DNA from: Thermodesulfovibrionia bacterium | Lineage (GTDB): Bacteria; Nitrospirota; Thermodesulfovibrionia; UBA6902 | DNA: 39,920 bases | Direction of reading: 5' to 3' | Assembly: GCA_030646035.1 (NCBI GenBank) | Contig: JAUSMY010000040.1 | Location: forward strand, 72,081-112,000 | In this document: one piece after another, positions 8,692-17,839 of the stretch | How positions within the stretch are numbered: the stretch's first letter is position 1 | Layout of the letters: each line of letters opens with the position of its first letter | Program-made: the position numbers and the translations under genes | The notes under the pieces: generated by a model | What the model was told of the DNA's origin: nothing | The model's database searches: none | What the model saw: only the letters and a program-made list of their open reading frames with translations

Positions 8692-9849
8692 CTATGTTTC
8701 TCTTCCAAAAGGACTGAGTGAGCGCAGGTCTCTTATGATCTCCGGCATCTTTTGAAGGACAAGGCCTATCTCTTCATCTGTTGTGTATCTGCTCAGGGAG
8801 AACCTGATCGAGCCGTGAATGGCTGTAAATGGAACTCCCATGGCCCTCAGCACGTGCGAAGGCTCAAGCGAGCCTGAAGCACATGCCGAGCCCGATGATG
8901 CGCAGATATTATATTCATTCAGTCTCAGCAGAATGGCCTCACCCTCGACATACTCAAAGCTGATATTTGCAGTATTCGGCAGCCTGCTTTCTGTATCGCC
9001 ATTTACCATTGCGTCAGGGCATGTGCTGAGTAATCCATCTTCAAGCCGGTCGCGGAGTTTCTTCACTTTTGTGTTTTCAATATCTATATTATCTTTGGCA
9101 AGCACGCATGCTTTTCCAAAGGCGATTATTGAGGCAACGTTCTCTGTGCCTGACCTTCTGCCTCTCTCCTGATGCCCCCCGATAATATATGGAGAGAACC
9201 TTACGCCCTTTCTTACATAAAGCGCTCCAATGCCCTTTGGCGCGTGTATCTTATGTCCTGAGATAGACATCATGTCAACAGGTAGATTTTTCACATCAAC
9301 AGGAATTTTCCCCACAGCCTGCACAGCATCTGTATGCAGGATGACGCCTTTAGGCTTCACGATCTCGCATATCTTTTTAATCGGGAATATAACACCGCTT
9401 TCATTGTTGGCGTACATTATGGAGACAACAGCGGTGTTCTCAGTTATTGACCTCTCCAGATTCCGAAGGTCGATCCTTCCAAGTTTGTCCACAGGCACGA
9501 TGGTTATATTAAATCCCCTCCTTGCCATAGTTTTGCAGAAGTTCAGGACAGCAGGGTGTTCGACCCTTGTAGTAATGATATGCTTCTTCCGGCTGGTTTC
9601 AAGAGCGCTCATGACGGCTGTGTTGTCGCTCTCTGTGCCGCAGCTGGTGAATATTATCTCTTCAGGCTCGGCATTGATGAGCGCAGCAACCTCTGCTCTT
9701 GCCTCCTCTATCCTCCTGTGGGTCTGGCCTCCAAAGAGGTGCATGCTTGAAGGATTGCCGTACAGCTCTGTTAAGTATGGAAGCATAGCCTCCCTTGCTT
9801 CATCAGCTACCCTTGTTGTTGCGTTATTGTCGAGATAGACCTCTTTCAC
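8692..9849 (-). CDS. nifS: Cysteine desulfurase (NifS/IscS family)
   Basis: This PLP enzyme removes sulfur from cysteine, giving alanine and an enzyme persulfide used for Fe-S cluster assembly. The N-terminal YLDNNATT motif, the H-x-D-A-Q segment near residue 175 (LHTDAVQ), the PLP lysine Lys200 in SGHKIHAPKG and the sulfur-carrying Cys323 in SSGSACASGS are all present. Length 385 is typical, and the short active-site loop is of the NifS/IscS (group I) type, not SufS. It overlaps the upstream nifU stop by four bases, so the two are translationally coupled. The symbol reflects the NifU partner; no nitrogenase gene is seen and the pair is probably housekeeping. Confidence 0.95.
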   Translation of the reverse strand: MKEVYLDNNATTRVADEAREAMLPYLTELYGNPSSMHLFGGQTHRRIEEARAEVAALINAEPEEIIFTSCGTESDNTAVMSALETSRKKHIITTRVEHPAVLNFCKTMARRGFNITIVPVDKLGRIDLRNLERSITENTAVVSIMYANNESGVIFPIKKICEIVKPKGVILHTDAVQAVGKIPVDVKNLPVDMMSISGHKIHAPKGIGALYVRKGVRFSPYIIGGHQERGRRSGTENVASIIAFGKACVLAKDNIDIENTKVKKLRDRLEDGLLSTCPDAMVNGDTESRLPNTANISFEYVEGEAILLRLNEYNICASSGSACASGSLEPSHVLRAMGVPFTAIHGSIRFSLSRYTTDEEIGLVLQKMPEIIRDLRSLSPFGRET

Positions 9850-10679
9850 TGAGCCTCCACAACCAGTTCATCGCTTATGAGTTCCTTCAATGTCTTATTG
9901 ATATCCCCTATCGTAATGCCGGACATTTTACAATCAGTGCACATTCCTCTTAAAGATATTATGACCCTGTTGCCCTGGACATCTATGAGTTCAATATCCC
10001 CTCCATCAGCCTGGAGTCTCGGCCTTATCTCTTTCTCAATTACTTCCTGTATCATAGCTATCTTTTTGATATTGGTCATCTCTTTCTTTGGACTCGCTGT
10101 CTTTCTCCCAGCCTCTTTACCTAATACATCAAGAAGGATATCTCCGATCTTTGGAATACAGTCACCGCAGCCGCCTCCGGCCTTTGTGAAATTGGTTATG
10201 TCCTCAACAGTACGCAGGCCGTTCTCCTTGATCACACGCCTTATCTTCTGGTCGGTCACGCCGAAGCACTTGCAGACTATCTCTCCTTCCTCAACTTCGG
10301 GGTGCGCTTCTCCTCTGTAATCGGCGACAGCAGCCTCAAGCGCTTCCTGTCCCATCACAGAACAGTGCATCTTCTCTTTGGGAAGCCCACCGAGGTATTC
10401 AGCGATATCCTTATTTGTGACCTGCAATGCTTCATCAACTGTCTTTCCTTTTATCAGTTCAGTAAGCGCGGATGATGAGGCGATAGCGCTTGCGCATCCG
10501 AATGTCTGAAACTTTGCATCAATGATCGTGTCTGTCTTTTTATCTATCTTCAGCGTGAGCTTCAGCGCGTCACCGCAGACTATGCTGCCTATCTCACCTA
10601 CAGCGTCAGGATTCTCGATCTCCCCGGTATTTTGGGGGTGCAAAAAAAGCTTATTGACCTTTTCAGTATATTCCCACAT
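9846..10679 (-). CDS. nifU: NifU Fe-S cluster scaffold (three-domain)
   Basis: The scaffold on which Fe-S clusters are built from NifS sulfur. Three domains are visible: an IscU-like part (1-125) with Cys35, Asp37, Cys62 and His105-Cys106; a BFD-like [2Fe-2S] part (about 133-185) with Cys136, Cys138, Cys171 and Cys174; and a C-terminal NifU domain (about 207-277) with the CTDC pair Cys247/Cys250. All expected ligands are intact and the 277-residue length fits complete NifU. There is no Shine-Dalgarno; TTGACA with a 17-base spacer and a weak -10 end six bases before the ATG, suggesting a leaderless or nearly leaderless transcript. The gene is divergent from fmdB. Confidence 0.95.
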   Translation of the reverse strand: MWEYTEKVNKLFLHPQNTGEIENPDAVGEIGSIVCGDALKLTLKIDKKTDTIIDAKFQTFGCASAIASSSALTELIKGKTVDEALQVTNKDIAEYLGGLPKEKMHCSVMGQEALEAAVADYRGEAHPEVEEGEIVCKCFGVTDQKIRRVIKENGLRTVEDITNFTKAGGGCGDCIPKIGDILLDVLGKEAGRKTASPKKEMTNIKKIAMIQEVIEKEIRPRLQADGGDIELIDVQGNRVIISLRGMCTDCKMSGITIGDINKTLKELISDELVVEAQ

Positions 10680-10685
10680 ATTGAG

Positions 10686-10735
10686 TAATTAACACAGAGA
10701 CATGCCCTTGTCAAGAAAAGACGTGATATGATAAT
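10686..10735. promoter_or_regulatory. Overlapping divergent promoters for nifU-nifS and fmdB
   Basis: The palindrome CTTGTCAAG at 10707-10715 supplies both -35 boxes. On the minus strand TTGACA (10714-10709) is followed after 17 bases by TAATTA (10691-10686), six bases before the nifU ATG. On the plus strand TTGTCA (10708-10713) is followed after 16 bases by GATAAT (10730-10735), predicting a start near 10742 for fmdB. Simultaneous polymerase binding at both should be impossible. Confidence 0.6.
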
Positions 10736-10802
10736 TTTTATAGTGCTGACAGCTGTGTTATTCTATCTTGTATTCAGGTTCAAAGGTTAGTAAGGAGGAG
10801 TT

Positions 10803-11087
10803 ATGCCGATATACGAATATAAATGTACAAAGTGCAATGAAGTTATTGAGGTGATCCAGAAGATGAATGATGAGCCTCTTTCCAAATGCAATGAATGCGG
10901 CGGAAAGCTTAAAAAGATGATCACAAACACCTCATTTGTCCTGAAAGGAAGCGGATGGTATGTTACTGATTATCCTTCTGAAAATAGAGAGAAGGCCATG
11001 AAGGCGAAGAAGTCTGCCGGCAAAAAAGAGGCATCTGCCGATCAAAAGAAGGATTCAAAAAAGAAAGAGACTGCAAAGACAGAGTGA
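10803..11087 (+). CDS. FmdB-family zinc ribbon protein
   Basis: This small protein of 94 residues opens with MPIYEYKCTKC, the hallmark of the FmdB regulatory zinc ribbon family, and has two cysteine pairs (CTKC and CNEC) followed by the conserved GSGWY segment. The C-terminal third is a Lys/Glu/Ser-rich disordered tail. Its precise role is not established; members have been linked to regulation or to ribosome and RNA contacts. AAGGAGG at 10792-10798 gives a strong ribosome site for the ATG. A sigma-70 promoter shared in part with nifU lies 60-95 bases upstream. The following gene begins seven bases after its stop and is probably co-transcribed. Confidence 0.88.
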   Translation: MPIYEYKCTKCNEVIEVIQKMNDEPLSKCNECGGKLKKMITNTSFVLKGSGWYVTDYPSENREKAMKAKKSAGKKEASADQKKDSKKKETAKTE

Positions 11088-11094
11088 CCGCATT

Positions 11095-11883
11095 ATGAAA
11101 TATCCATCAGGAAAGATACGCCCTCATGTTCATGTCCCTTATGATGCGATAGATAAATATCTTAAGTTCATCAGGTCTGAGAAATTGAACCTTGAGATAT
11201 ACTTTGGTTCCAAACAGGCTGATGAGCTGAACAGGGATGATATCCTCGGACTTAAAAAGAAGCTGGATTACGGGCCTGAGATATCGGTACACGCCCCATT
11301 CATGGATCTTTCACCCGGAGCAGTTGATTCAAAGGTGAGAGAAGTTACGATACAAAGATTTGTTGATGTTCTTAATTACTCTAAATTACTTGAGCCCAAT
11401 GTCGTTGTCTTTCATTCAGGATATGACAAGTGGAAATACGATAAACGCGTTGACATCTGGCTTGAGAGGAGCATGGAGACCTGGAAGCCTATAAATGATA
11501 TGGCCGCTGATATGGGCATAAAGATCGCGATAGAGAACATTTTTGAGGAAGAACCTGCAAACTTAAAGCTTCTGATGGGGGAGATGAATTCAAAGAATTT
11601 CGGAGTATGTTTTGATACCGGGCATTTCAATCTCTTTTCATCGATCTCATTAACAGAGTGGATCGAGGTTATTAAACCCTACATAGCCGAGCTTCATCTG
11701 CATGATAACAGCAGGCTCGGCGATGACCATCTTGCCATAGGTGACGGGATATTTGATTTCAACCTCTTATTCAGGATGATTGAAGGGGTTGACTGTGTTT
11801 ATACTTTAGAGGCGCACAGTATCAAAGATGTTAAGAAGAGCCTGAAGAGGCTTGAAGAGTATTTTACCAAGCGTGGGGAGTGA
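11095..11883 (+). CDS. Sugar phosphate isomerase/epimerase-like TIM barrel protein
   Basis: A 262-residue protein of the AP-endonuclease-2/xylose isomerase-like TIM barrel superfamily. Strand-end motifs typical of the metal site occur in order: SVHAPFMDLSPG, VFHSGY, IENIFE, CFDTGHFN, ELHLHDN followed by DDHLAIGDG, and TLEAH near the C-terminus. Their His, Glu and Asp residues would bind divalent metals. The family includes endonuclease IV, inosose dehydratase and many sugar epimerases, and the sequence alone does not decide between these. It follows fmdB by seven bases. No strong ribosome site precedes the ATG, which may be read by coupling. Confidence is high for the fold and low for the substrate. 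Confidence 0.85.
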   Translation: MKYPSGKIRPHVHVPYDAIDKYLKFIRSEKLNLEIYFGSKQADELNRDDILGLKKKLDYGPEISVHAPFMDLSPGAVDSKVREVTIQRFVDVLNYSKLLEPNVVVFHSGYDKWKYDKRVDIWLERSMETWKPINDMAADMGIKIAIENIFEEEPANLKLLMGEMNSKNFGVCFDTGHFNLFSSISLTEWIEVIKPYIAELHLHDNSRLGDDHLAIGDGIFDFNLLFRMIEGVDCVYTLEAHSIKDVKKSLKRLEEYFTKRGE

Positions 11884-11926
11884 TTTCTAAGCGCTTGTAT
11901 TTCATCTCTGTTAACTTATAACTATG

Positions 11927-13054
11927 TTACAGCTTCCTGACATGATTCCTTAAAGAAAAACCTCTGAGTTCAGGATTGCCTTCGCCTTTGTACTGGATCA
12001 TGACCATATGTGATTCTCCCATTCCTTCAGGCATTATCAGTCCCTTGATCTTTTTTATCTCTGCTGAATAATCAGGCGAGCCGGCATATAGTTCCGTGAT
12101 CATTTCGTCAATGCCGGAAGCGACAAGGTACGTTCCCTGTGATGTATAGCCCAATGTTCTCAAGCCGACCTCATCTCCCCATTTTTTAACGGATGAAAAA
12201 TTGACATGAGCGGTTATATCCTGCTCCCCTACATGCTCATATGGGTTTTCGTTTATCTGATGATCGTGATAGCAGAGGAGGGTGCCTCTGTTTCTTTCTT
12301 CATTGTAATATTCTTTCGCAGTGTAACCGTAATCGATCGTCATGAGAAAACCGTTCGACAATATAGATGCTATTTCATGGAGCCATTCCCTTATCCTGAG
12401 ATTGATCTCAGTTCTATAGCCTTGTGGAAATCTTGAGGCAAACTGTCCGATGTAATCTATTAATCCGTCAGTCTTGGCATCCTGTTTTATCTCAACAAAA
12501 CCGCCTTCATCATAAATCAGAAAAACCTCTTTTAAGTCATTATCCATCTCAACGATATGAACCGGGAATGCGTCAGGAAGTTCGTTGGAAAATATACAGC
12601 CATTTATTTGGGCAGATATATTTTTAAGTGACTGAAACCACGTTACTCTTTCTTCATGCTCTGCAAGAAGCTCCCTCTGTTTTTTCTCAAAGTGCTCAAA
12701 TGGTTCAATGATAGCGTACTTTAATGAATTCACAATCTCATGAGATCGTCCGGTCAGATGGTCAAGGATATCTTTGCTGAGATAGCCTTCGCCTGCTCCT
12801 ATCTCAATGGCATGGAATTCAGACGGCTTGCCAAGTATCTCCCACATCTCGATTAACTGCTTTGCTATCATCGCGCCGAATACAGGGTGGAGATGCGGGC
12901 TTGTGTAGAAATCGCCTTGACGGCCTATAGCAACCGCAGGGTTTGAGTAGTAGCCGAGTTCAGGATAGTAGAGCGCCATCTCCATGAACTTTTCAAAAGT
13001 GATCGGGCCGTCTTTATTTATCTTTTCAATTATAAGTTTTGAAAGAGGGTTCAT
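11927..13054 (-). CDS. MidA/NDUFAF7-type SAM-dependent methyltransferase
   Basis: A Rossmann-fold methyltransferase of the PF02636 (former DUF185) family, whose mitochondrial member MidA/NDUFAF7 methylates an arginine in complex I; bacterial substrates are largely unknown. Conserved features are the N-terminal ITFEKFMEMALYYPELGYY, GDFYTSP, and the SAM-binding IEIGAGEGYL, with SNELPDAFPVH and MTIDYGY further on. The frame extends four codons further to a TTG at 13066, but the ATG at 13054 gives the usual MNPL family start, so it is preferred; a weak GAG lies about nine bases before it. The gene follows the diguanylate cyclase on the same strand. Confidence 0.88.
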   Translation of the reverse strand: MNPLSKLIIEKINKDGPITFEKFMEMALYYPELGYYSNPAVAIGRQGDFYTSPHLHPVFGAMIAKQLIEMWEILGKPSEFHAIEIGAGEGYLSKDILDHLTGRSHEIVNSLKYAIIEPFEHFEKKQRELLAEHEERVTWFQSLKNISAQINGCIFSNELPDAFPVHIVEMDNDLKEVFLIYDEGGFVEIKQDAKTDGLIDYIGQFASRFPQGYRTEINLRIREWLHEIASILSNGFLMTIDYGYTAKEYYNEERNRGTLLCYHDHQINENPYEHVGEQDITAHVNFSSVKKWGDEVGLRTLGYTSQGTYLVASGIDEMITELYAGSPDYSAEIKKIKGLIMPEGMGESHMVMIQYKGEGNPELRGFSLRNHVRKL

Positions 13055-13104
13055 AGCGCGACTCAAGATAGGGGATGTTATTTATAGTTCAGGAGCGCGG
13101 CAGG

Positions 13105-15018
13105 CTAAAACTCATTTTCCGTCCACATATCCTGTGTGAACCTTACTGCCTTGTTCCTGCCGGTCTCTTTTGCCTTGTAAAGGGCCACATCAGCATACTT
13201 GATAGCCTGCCAGAAGGCGTCAGTGTCTTTGGGGAACTCGCTTATACCGAGGCTGATGGTCTTTTTTATTACCCCGTCAAAGACCTTGATCTTGGTCTCC
13301 TCCATGGTCTTTCTGATCTTCTCAGCTATCTCCATTGTTTCATTCTCTTCAATGTCGAGCGTTATCAAGAGGAACTCCTCTCCTCCGAACCGTATCACAA
13401 GATCCGAACCTCTAACGCATTGCCTTATGACTTCTGAAGTCTTTTTGAGGATCTCATCGCCGATATTATGGCCGTAAATATCATTGACCTGTTTGAAGTA
13501 ATCGAGGTCGCACATTATAAGCCCGATATTCTTCTTTCTTCTCAGGACACCGGCTATGAGCGTATCTGTATATTCCTGCAGAAATCTCCTGTTATAAAGG
13601 CCTGTAAGCGCATCTTTCAGAGCTGACTCTTTGAGCGTATTAGTCAGCCTCTTTGCTTCAATTACAGGGACAGCCTCGTTTATATACTGCTCAGCTTTAT
13701 ATACCCTTCTATCTTTGCCGCTGAAGTACTTCTTATTGAAAAGCAGCTGAACTACGCCGCCCACAGATCCTGAGATCAGCATAGGAATGCAGACATGTAT
13801 CTTGTCTATGTCTGTTCTGAACTGTTTGCATACCTTGGGGTAATCAAAGGAAGATATAATATGTCCGGTCTTTCTCACTTTGCACAGGCTGCAGTCATGA
13901 AGTATGTCGGGATTACAGTTTATGTCATTTTCATTCAGGATGATGGGGGATACTGTCTTCATCTTGTTCTGGCTGTTTGATATTTCATAGATTATGAATT
14001 CATCAAGCCCGAACCTGTCAAAGATATGAGCAAGCCGTGAATATACGTCTTCCAGGCTGTCGTCCTCTTCTATGATCTGTTTGAAGGTGACAAGGTCATT
14101 GATCTCTTCCATCAGGTCATTGAAGTCCTGGGTCAGTACCCCTATCTCATCTTTTGAGCTCACCTTTATCTTGTTTGTAATATCCACTCTTCCTTCTCCG
14201 ACTAACCTTATCTGCTCAATTATTGCCTTGACCGGCCGGGCTATCGACCTTGAAATGGAGATAGTAAAGATTATAAGGAGAGTGGTAGCCATGAAAAGCA
14301 CACCTATGAAAGTGTATATCATGGTCTTTGTTACATTTTTGATGCTCTCTGAGTTTTCAGCGTAACTGGATGCTTCGCTGGCAGAGTATGCATTAGATAT
14401 AGATATGGATTCCAAAAGAAGCTTTTTTGTTTCATCGATAGAATTATCAAGACTGCCCTTATCTTGATCTATATTGGCAGGTACACCTTTATTCATATCT
14501 GCTATCAGTGAGATCTTTGATCCAATGGCATTGATGTTTGTCTTTATAGCCTGGGTGTAAGTCTCTGTGTTTGGATCATGATCAGAAGCCGGGATCGAGA
14601 CATTATCTATAAGAGCGTTGCTGTCTCTGTTGATATCGGGCGCTTGTCCGCCGTGGGACAATATTTCAGTGAAAGATAATATATCAGCTATCCTTGCATT
14701 CGAAACCGCTATCTTCCTGTCAATTCCTTCTGTATCAGGCATTGCCTCAATTTCTGATATGTCAATACTGAGGGACTGGAGATTTCGTATGATCTTCTGG
14801 GTGACTCTTTCATGAGGGATCAGGTGGTTGACTATCTTGTCTGTCTTGGAATCTATCACGATGCTGCTTCCCATCCCAATGACAAACATAACTATAAACC
14901 AGAAGAGGACGCCAAAGAAAAAGAATATGAACTTTTCCTTAATAGGCATGTTGACAAAGGTGATGAACTTTATGAATTTCTTCACTTTGCCTGTCTGTTC
15001 GCTAGCCAATGCGGTCAT
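13105..15018 (-). CDS. Membrane-bound diguanylate cyclase with HAMP domain
   Basis: This enzyme makes cyclic di-GMP from two GTP. Two membrane helices (about 30-52 and 235-257) flank a periplasmic sensor region. A HAMP domain follows (about 258-310), then a GAF-like cysteine-containing segment (about 315-460, with CNPDILHDCSLCKVRKTG), then the GGDEF domain (about 470-637). The active site reads GGEEF at 545-549 and the product-inhibition site RGSD is at 536-539, exactly five residues earlier, so feedback control looks intact. The cluster of cysteines in the cytosolic linker could bind metal or sense redox, which is inference. There is no Shine-Dalgarno; a perfect TATAAT ends seven bases before the ATG. 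Confidence 0.92.
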   Translation of the reverse strand: MTALASEQTGKVKKFIKFITFVNMPIKEKFIFFFFGVLFWFIVMFVIGMGSSIVIDSKTDKIVNHLIPHERVTQKIIRNLQSLSIDISEIEAMPDTEGIDRKIAVSNARIADILSFTEILSHGGQAPDINRDSNALIDNVSIPASDHDPNTETYTQAIKTNINAIGSKISLIADMNKGVPANIDQDKGSLDNSIDETKKLLLESISISNAYSASEASSYAENSESIKNVTKTMIYTFIGVLFMATTLLIIFTISISRSIARPVKAIIEQIRLVGEGRVDITNKIKVSSKDEIGVLTQDFNDLMEEINDLVTFKQIIEEDDSLEDVYSRLAHIFDRFGLDEFIIYEISNSQNKMKTVSPIILNENDINCNPDILHDCSLCKVRKTGHIISSFDYPKVCKQFRTDIDKIHVCIPMLISGSVGGVVQLLFNKKYFSGKDRRVYKAEQYINEAVPVIEAKRLTNTLKESALKDALTGLYNRRFLQEYTDTLIAGVLRRKKNIGLIMCDLDYFKQVNDIYGHNIGDEILKKTSEVIRQCVRGSDLVIRFGGEEFLLITLDIEENETMEIAEKIRKTMEETKIKVFDGVIKKTISLGISEFPKDTDAFWQAIKYADVALYKAKETGRNKAVRFTQDMWTENEF

Positions 15019-15025
15019 AGTTCAG

Positions 15026-15031
15026 ATTATA
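15026..15031 (-). promoter_or_regulatory. -10 box of a probable leaderless promoter (diguanylate cyclase)
   Basis: TATAAT on the minus strand is separated from the ATG at 15018 by the seven bases CTGAACT, which places the transcript start at the start codon. No Shine-Dalgarno is present. A matching -35 is not evident. Confidence 0.5.
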
Positions 15032-15040
15032 AAGCAAAAC

Positions 15041-16045
15041 CTAATAAATTTCTAACATCCTGTCGAGAGCTCTCTTTGCGGGTATCCTTATCTCTTCCGG
15101 CACCTTAATAACATTTGTCATCGTCTCAAGCGCCCTGAGCACGCTGTTAAGCGTGGTCTTCTTCATATTGGGGCATATCATATCTTTTCTTAACGTGTAA
15201 AATGTCTTGCCGGGATTCTCTTTCCTCAGCCTGTAGAGAAGTCCGATCTCAGTGCCTACGATAAACTCATCTGCGTCAGACGCAGCGGCATATCTCAGCA
15301 TTCCTGATGTGCTTGTAACATGGTCAGCAGCCTCAAGAACCTCAAGCCTGCATTCAGGATGAGCCATGACAAGGGCGCCGGGATGTTCAGCCTTCGCCTT
15401 TTGAACATCCTCTTTTCTGATCCTGTCATGAGTATGACAGAAGCCGTCCCATGCGATTACCTCTTTTTTGGTATTTTTTGCTATCCATGCGGAGAGGTTT
15501 TTATCCGGGATGCATATGACCCTGTCGGAGGCGAGTGATTCAACCACCTTGACTGCGTTGGCTGATGTGCAGCATATGTCGCTCTCTGCTTTTACAGCTG
15601 CAGTAGTGTTGACATAAGTGACAACAGGCACGCCTGGATGCGCTTTTTTTATGTCCTTCAGTGTGAAGTCAGAGGGGTAGGTGTAAGCGTCAGTATATTG
15701 ATACCCGGGGAATTCTGTTCTCGTATTTCTCGGCCCGTCAACAGTTATCATGTCAGCCATGGGGCAGAAGGCGGTCAATTCGGGAAGAAGAACCGTCTTG
15801 TCAGGAGAGAGTATGGATGCACTCTCCGCCATAAAATTCACACCGCAAAATACGATAACATCGCAGTCAGTTGATGCCGCCTTTCGGGAAAGTTCCAGAG
15901 AGTCGCCTGTGAAGTCGGCAAGCTCCTGAACCTCGTCACGCTGGTAATTATGCGCTATGATCAAGGCATTTCTTTTTTCTTTCAGCCGCAGTATTTTTTC
16001 TATTATGGCGCTATGTTCGGTCATGGTAAGTTGCAAATATAACAT
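15041..16045 (-). CDS. nadA: Quinolinate synthase A
   Basis: This [4Fe-4S] enzyme condenses iminoaspartate with dihydroxyacetone phosphate to quinolinate in de novo NAD synthesis. Family landmarks are [35 protein letters not shown] (first cluster Cys), [22 protein letters not shown] (second), MAHPEC, and [10 protein letters not shown] (third). Length 334 fits. Two starts are possible: ATG at 16045 or, seven codons in, ATG at 16024 (MTEHSAII), which fits the family better. Neither has a ribosome site. A TATAAT at 16070-16065, within the short gap, could serve as promoter. No nadB or nadC is adjacent. Cluster supply by the nearby NifS/NifU is a plausible link. Confidence 0.95.
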   Translation of the reverse strand: MLYLQLTMTEHSAIIEKILRLKEKRNALIIAHNYQRDEVQELADFTGDSLELSRKAASTDCDVIVFCGVNFMAESASILSPDKTVLLPELTAFCPMADMITVDGPRNTRTEFPGYQYTDAYTYPSDFTLKDIKKAHPGVPVVTYVNTTAAVKAESDICCTSANAVKVVESLASDRVICIPDKNLSAWIAKNTKKEVIAWDGFCHTHDRIRKEDVQKAKAEHPGALVMAHPECRLEVLEAADHVTSTSGMLRYAAASDADEFIVGTEIGLLYRLRKENPGKTFYTLRKDMICPNMKKTTLNSVLRALETMTNVIKVPEEIRIPAKRALDRMLEIY

Positions 16046-16071
16046 GCGTATATATCTAAGGTCAATTATAA

Positions 16072-17724
16072 CTAGTATATCTTACCCGCATGCTTTCTCT
16101 TCCTGATGAAAGGGGTTATCACAAGCCCCAATAGCGTCAAAGCAGCAACTCCTGGGTATTTTACTGCATAGACCAGAGGCGTGAGTGCAAGGCGTGTCGC
16201 AAGCTGCAGGCTTTCGTGCCTGCTGATAAGGTCTGCTATCGGAGGCGAGCCTGTGTAGTAGAACTTCACAAAGGCGTTGCCGATAGAATTTTTTAAGAGC
16301 ACCTTGTCTCTGAAGTCTCTCAGTACCTTAACATGCGGCTCAAAGTAACTGCCGTATGCCGCAGTTGCTATGAAACATCCACTACTGCCTCCTCCGCTGC
16401 CGGGTGTTTCTCCAAGAAAGTCATGGACGAAGATGTCAGCAGATCCATTTGTATCTTCTGCGACAAGGTTGGTGGCATCAGAGTTAATTGCTATATATCT
16501 CCCGTCTGCGGATATGGAGTAAGACCAGCTAAAACTGTTGCCTTGCGCTCCAGATGAGTCAATACTAACACGGCTGGTCTGGCCTGTTGTGCGGTCATGG
16601 ACAAGGATGTCAGTAAATCCATTTGTATCGCCTTCAACAAGGTTGTCGGCATCGGATCCAAATGCCACATACCTTCCGTCAGAGGATATGTAAGGAAACC
16701 AACTGTGACTGTTACCCTGCGTTCCGGATGAGTCAATACTCACACGTGTGGTCTGGCCTGTGGTGCGGTCATGGACAAATACATCGGCAAAACCGTTTGT
16801 GTCTCCTGCAACAAGGTTGGTGGCATCAGAGTTAATTGCTATATACCTCCCATCTGCTGATATGGAGGTCGACCAGCTGAACCTGTTACTCTGCGCACCA
16901 GATGAGTCAATGCTCACACGTGTTGTCAGGCCTGTGGTGCGGTCATGGACAAAGACATCCAAAGTTCCATTTGTGTCTCCTGCAACAAGGTATGTAGCAT
17001 CGGATTCAAATGCCACATACCTGCCGTCTGCTGATATGGAGGGCGACCAGCTATACCTGTTACCCTGCACACCGGATGAGTCAATGCTTACACGGGTGGT
17101 TTGGCCTGTGGTGCGGTCATGGACAAAGACATCGGTAAAACCGTTTGTGTCTCCTGCAACAAGGTTGGTGGCATCGGATTCAAATGCCACATACCTGCCA
17201 TCTGCTGATATGGAGGGCCACCAGCTCTCATTGTTACCCTGCACACCGGATGAGTCAATGCTTACACGGGTGGTTTGGCCTGTGGTGCGGTCATGGACAA
17301 AGACATCGGTAAAACCGTTTGTATCTCCTGCAATAAGGTTGCTGGCATCGGAGATAAATGCCGCATACCTGCCGTCTGCGGATATTGAGGGTGTCCCGCT
17401 GATATTGTTACCCTGCGCGCCGGATGAGTCAATGCTTACACGGCTGGTCTCTCCTGTGAAGCGGTCATGGACAAAGACGTCATTAAGACCGTTTGTATCG
17501 CCTGCGACAAGGTTGCTGGCTTCAGATTCAAATGCCACATACCTTCCGTCAGCGGATATGGAAGGATACCAACTGTGACTGTTACCCTGCACTCCGGCTG
17601 AATCAATGCTTACACGTGTGGTCTCGCCCTGAACCGCATAGACAACATCAGCAATTTGCAAAGAGCCGGCAAAAAAGAGAATAACGATCAAATATAATTT
17701 ACTCATATAATTCAATTTTGGCAT
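16072..17724 (-). CDS. Secreted seven-repeat beta-propeller protein with CFI-box C-terminus
   Basis: A predicted surface protein of 550 residues. A signal peptide covers about 1-30. Seven tandem repeats of 58 residues follow (35-440), each with the core [20 protein letters not shown] and [10 protein letters not shown], typical of TolB/PD40-like propeller blades; seven fits a closed propeller. A Gly/Ser linker leads to [10 protein letters not shown] at 450-459, then [12 protein letters not shown], a hydrophobic region and a basic end (RKRKHAGK), matching the CFI-box-CTERM domain thought to act in envelope sorting or anchoring. AAGGAG lies five bases before the ATG, and a TTGACA promoter lies upstream. 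Ligand and function are unknown. A second protein in this window carries the same C-terminus. Confidence 0.88.
   Translation of the reverse strand: MPKLNYMSKLYLIVILFFAGSLQIADVVYAVQGETTRVSIDSAGVQGNSHSWYPSISADGRYVAFESEASNLVAGDTNGLNDVFVHDRFTGETSRVSIDSSGAQGNNISGTPSISADGRYAAFISDASNLIAGDTNGFTDVFVHDRTTGQTTRVSIDSSGVQGNNESWWPSISADGRYVAFESDATNLVAGDTNGFTDVFVHDRTTGQTTRVSIDSSGVQGNRYSWSPSISADGRYVAFESDATYLVAGDTNGTLDVFVHDRTTGLTTRVSIDSSGAQSNRFSWSTSISADGRYIAINSDATNLVAGDTNGFADVFVHDRTTGQTTRVSIDSSGTQGNSHSWFPYISSDGRYVAFGSDADNLVEGDTNGFTDILVHDRTTGQTSRVSIDSSGAQGNSFSWSYSISADGRYIAINSDATNLVAEDTNGSADIFVHDFLGETPGSGGGSSGCFIATAAYGSYFEPHVKVLRDFRDKVLLKNSIGNAFVKFYYTGSPPIADLISRHESLQLATRLALTPLVYAVKYPGVAALTLLGLVITPFIRKRKHAGKIY
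16405..17622 (-). repeat. Seven tandem 174-base coding repeats
   Basis: Each unit encodes one 58-residue propeller blade. Units 3-5 are particularly similar at the DNA level, with long identical stretches, which suggests recent duplication or gene conversion. The high similarity also keeps long shadow frames open on the opposite strand. Confidence 0.9.
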
Positions 17725-17762
17725 TTTGTCTCCTTAGATATTTGGAAGATTGGTAACGTTCC

Positions 17763-17791
17763 ATTTAATCAAAAGCAAACATTATTGTCAA
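17763..17791 (-). promoter_or_regulatory. Sigma-70 promoter of the propeller protein gene
   Basis: Minus-strand TTGACA (17791-17786), a 17-base spacer and TTAAAT (17768-17763) predict a start near 17756, about 31 bases before the ATG, with AAGGAG in the leader. Confidence 0.65.
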
Positions 17792-17839
17792 TGAAAATAA
17801 TATTTATGTTCATTATGCGAAAGGAGCCTCCATTGCCTG

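Noticed and set aside
8692-10679. NifU and NifS as evidence of nitrogen fixation
   Set aside because: Full-length NifU/NifS serve as the general Fe-S system in many non-diazotrophs, and no nif structural or regulatory gene is present in the window.
10728-10790. A 20-residue hydrophobic ORF (MIIFIVLTAVLFYLVFRFKG) ahead of fmdB
   Set aside because: The predicted -10 box at 10730-10735 lies inside it, so the mRNA start (near 10742) would fall after its ATG. It also lacks a ribosome site. It is probably chance reading of promoter DNA.
16748-17578. Long plus-strand open frame (276 codons) opposite the propeller gene
   Set aside because: It is the shadow of the 174-base repeats: a frame open in one unit stays open in all. 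No signal, ribosome site or plausible protein content.
16405-17622. CRISPR-like regular repeat array
   Set aside because: The repeats are 174 bases, contiguous without spacers, and in frame within a coding gene.
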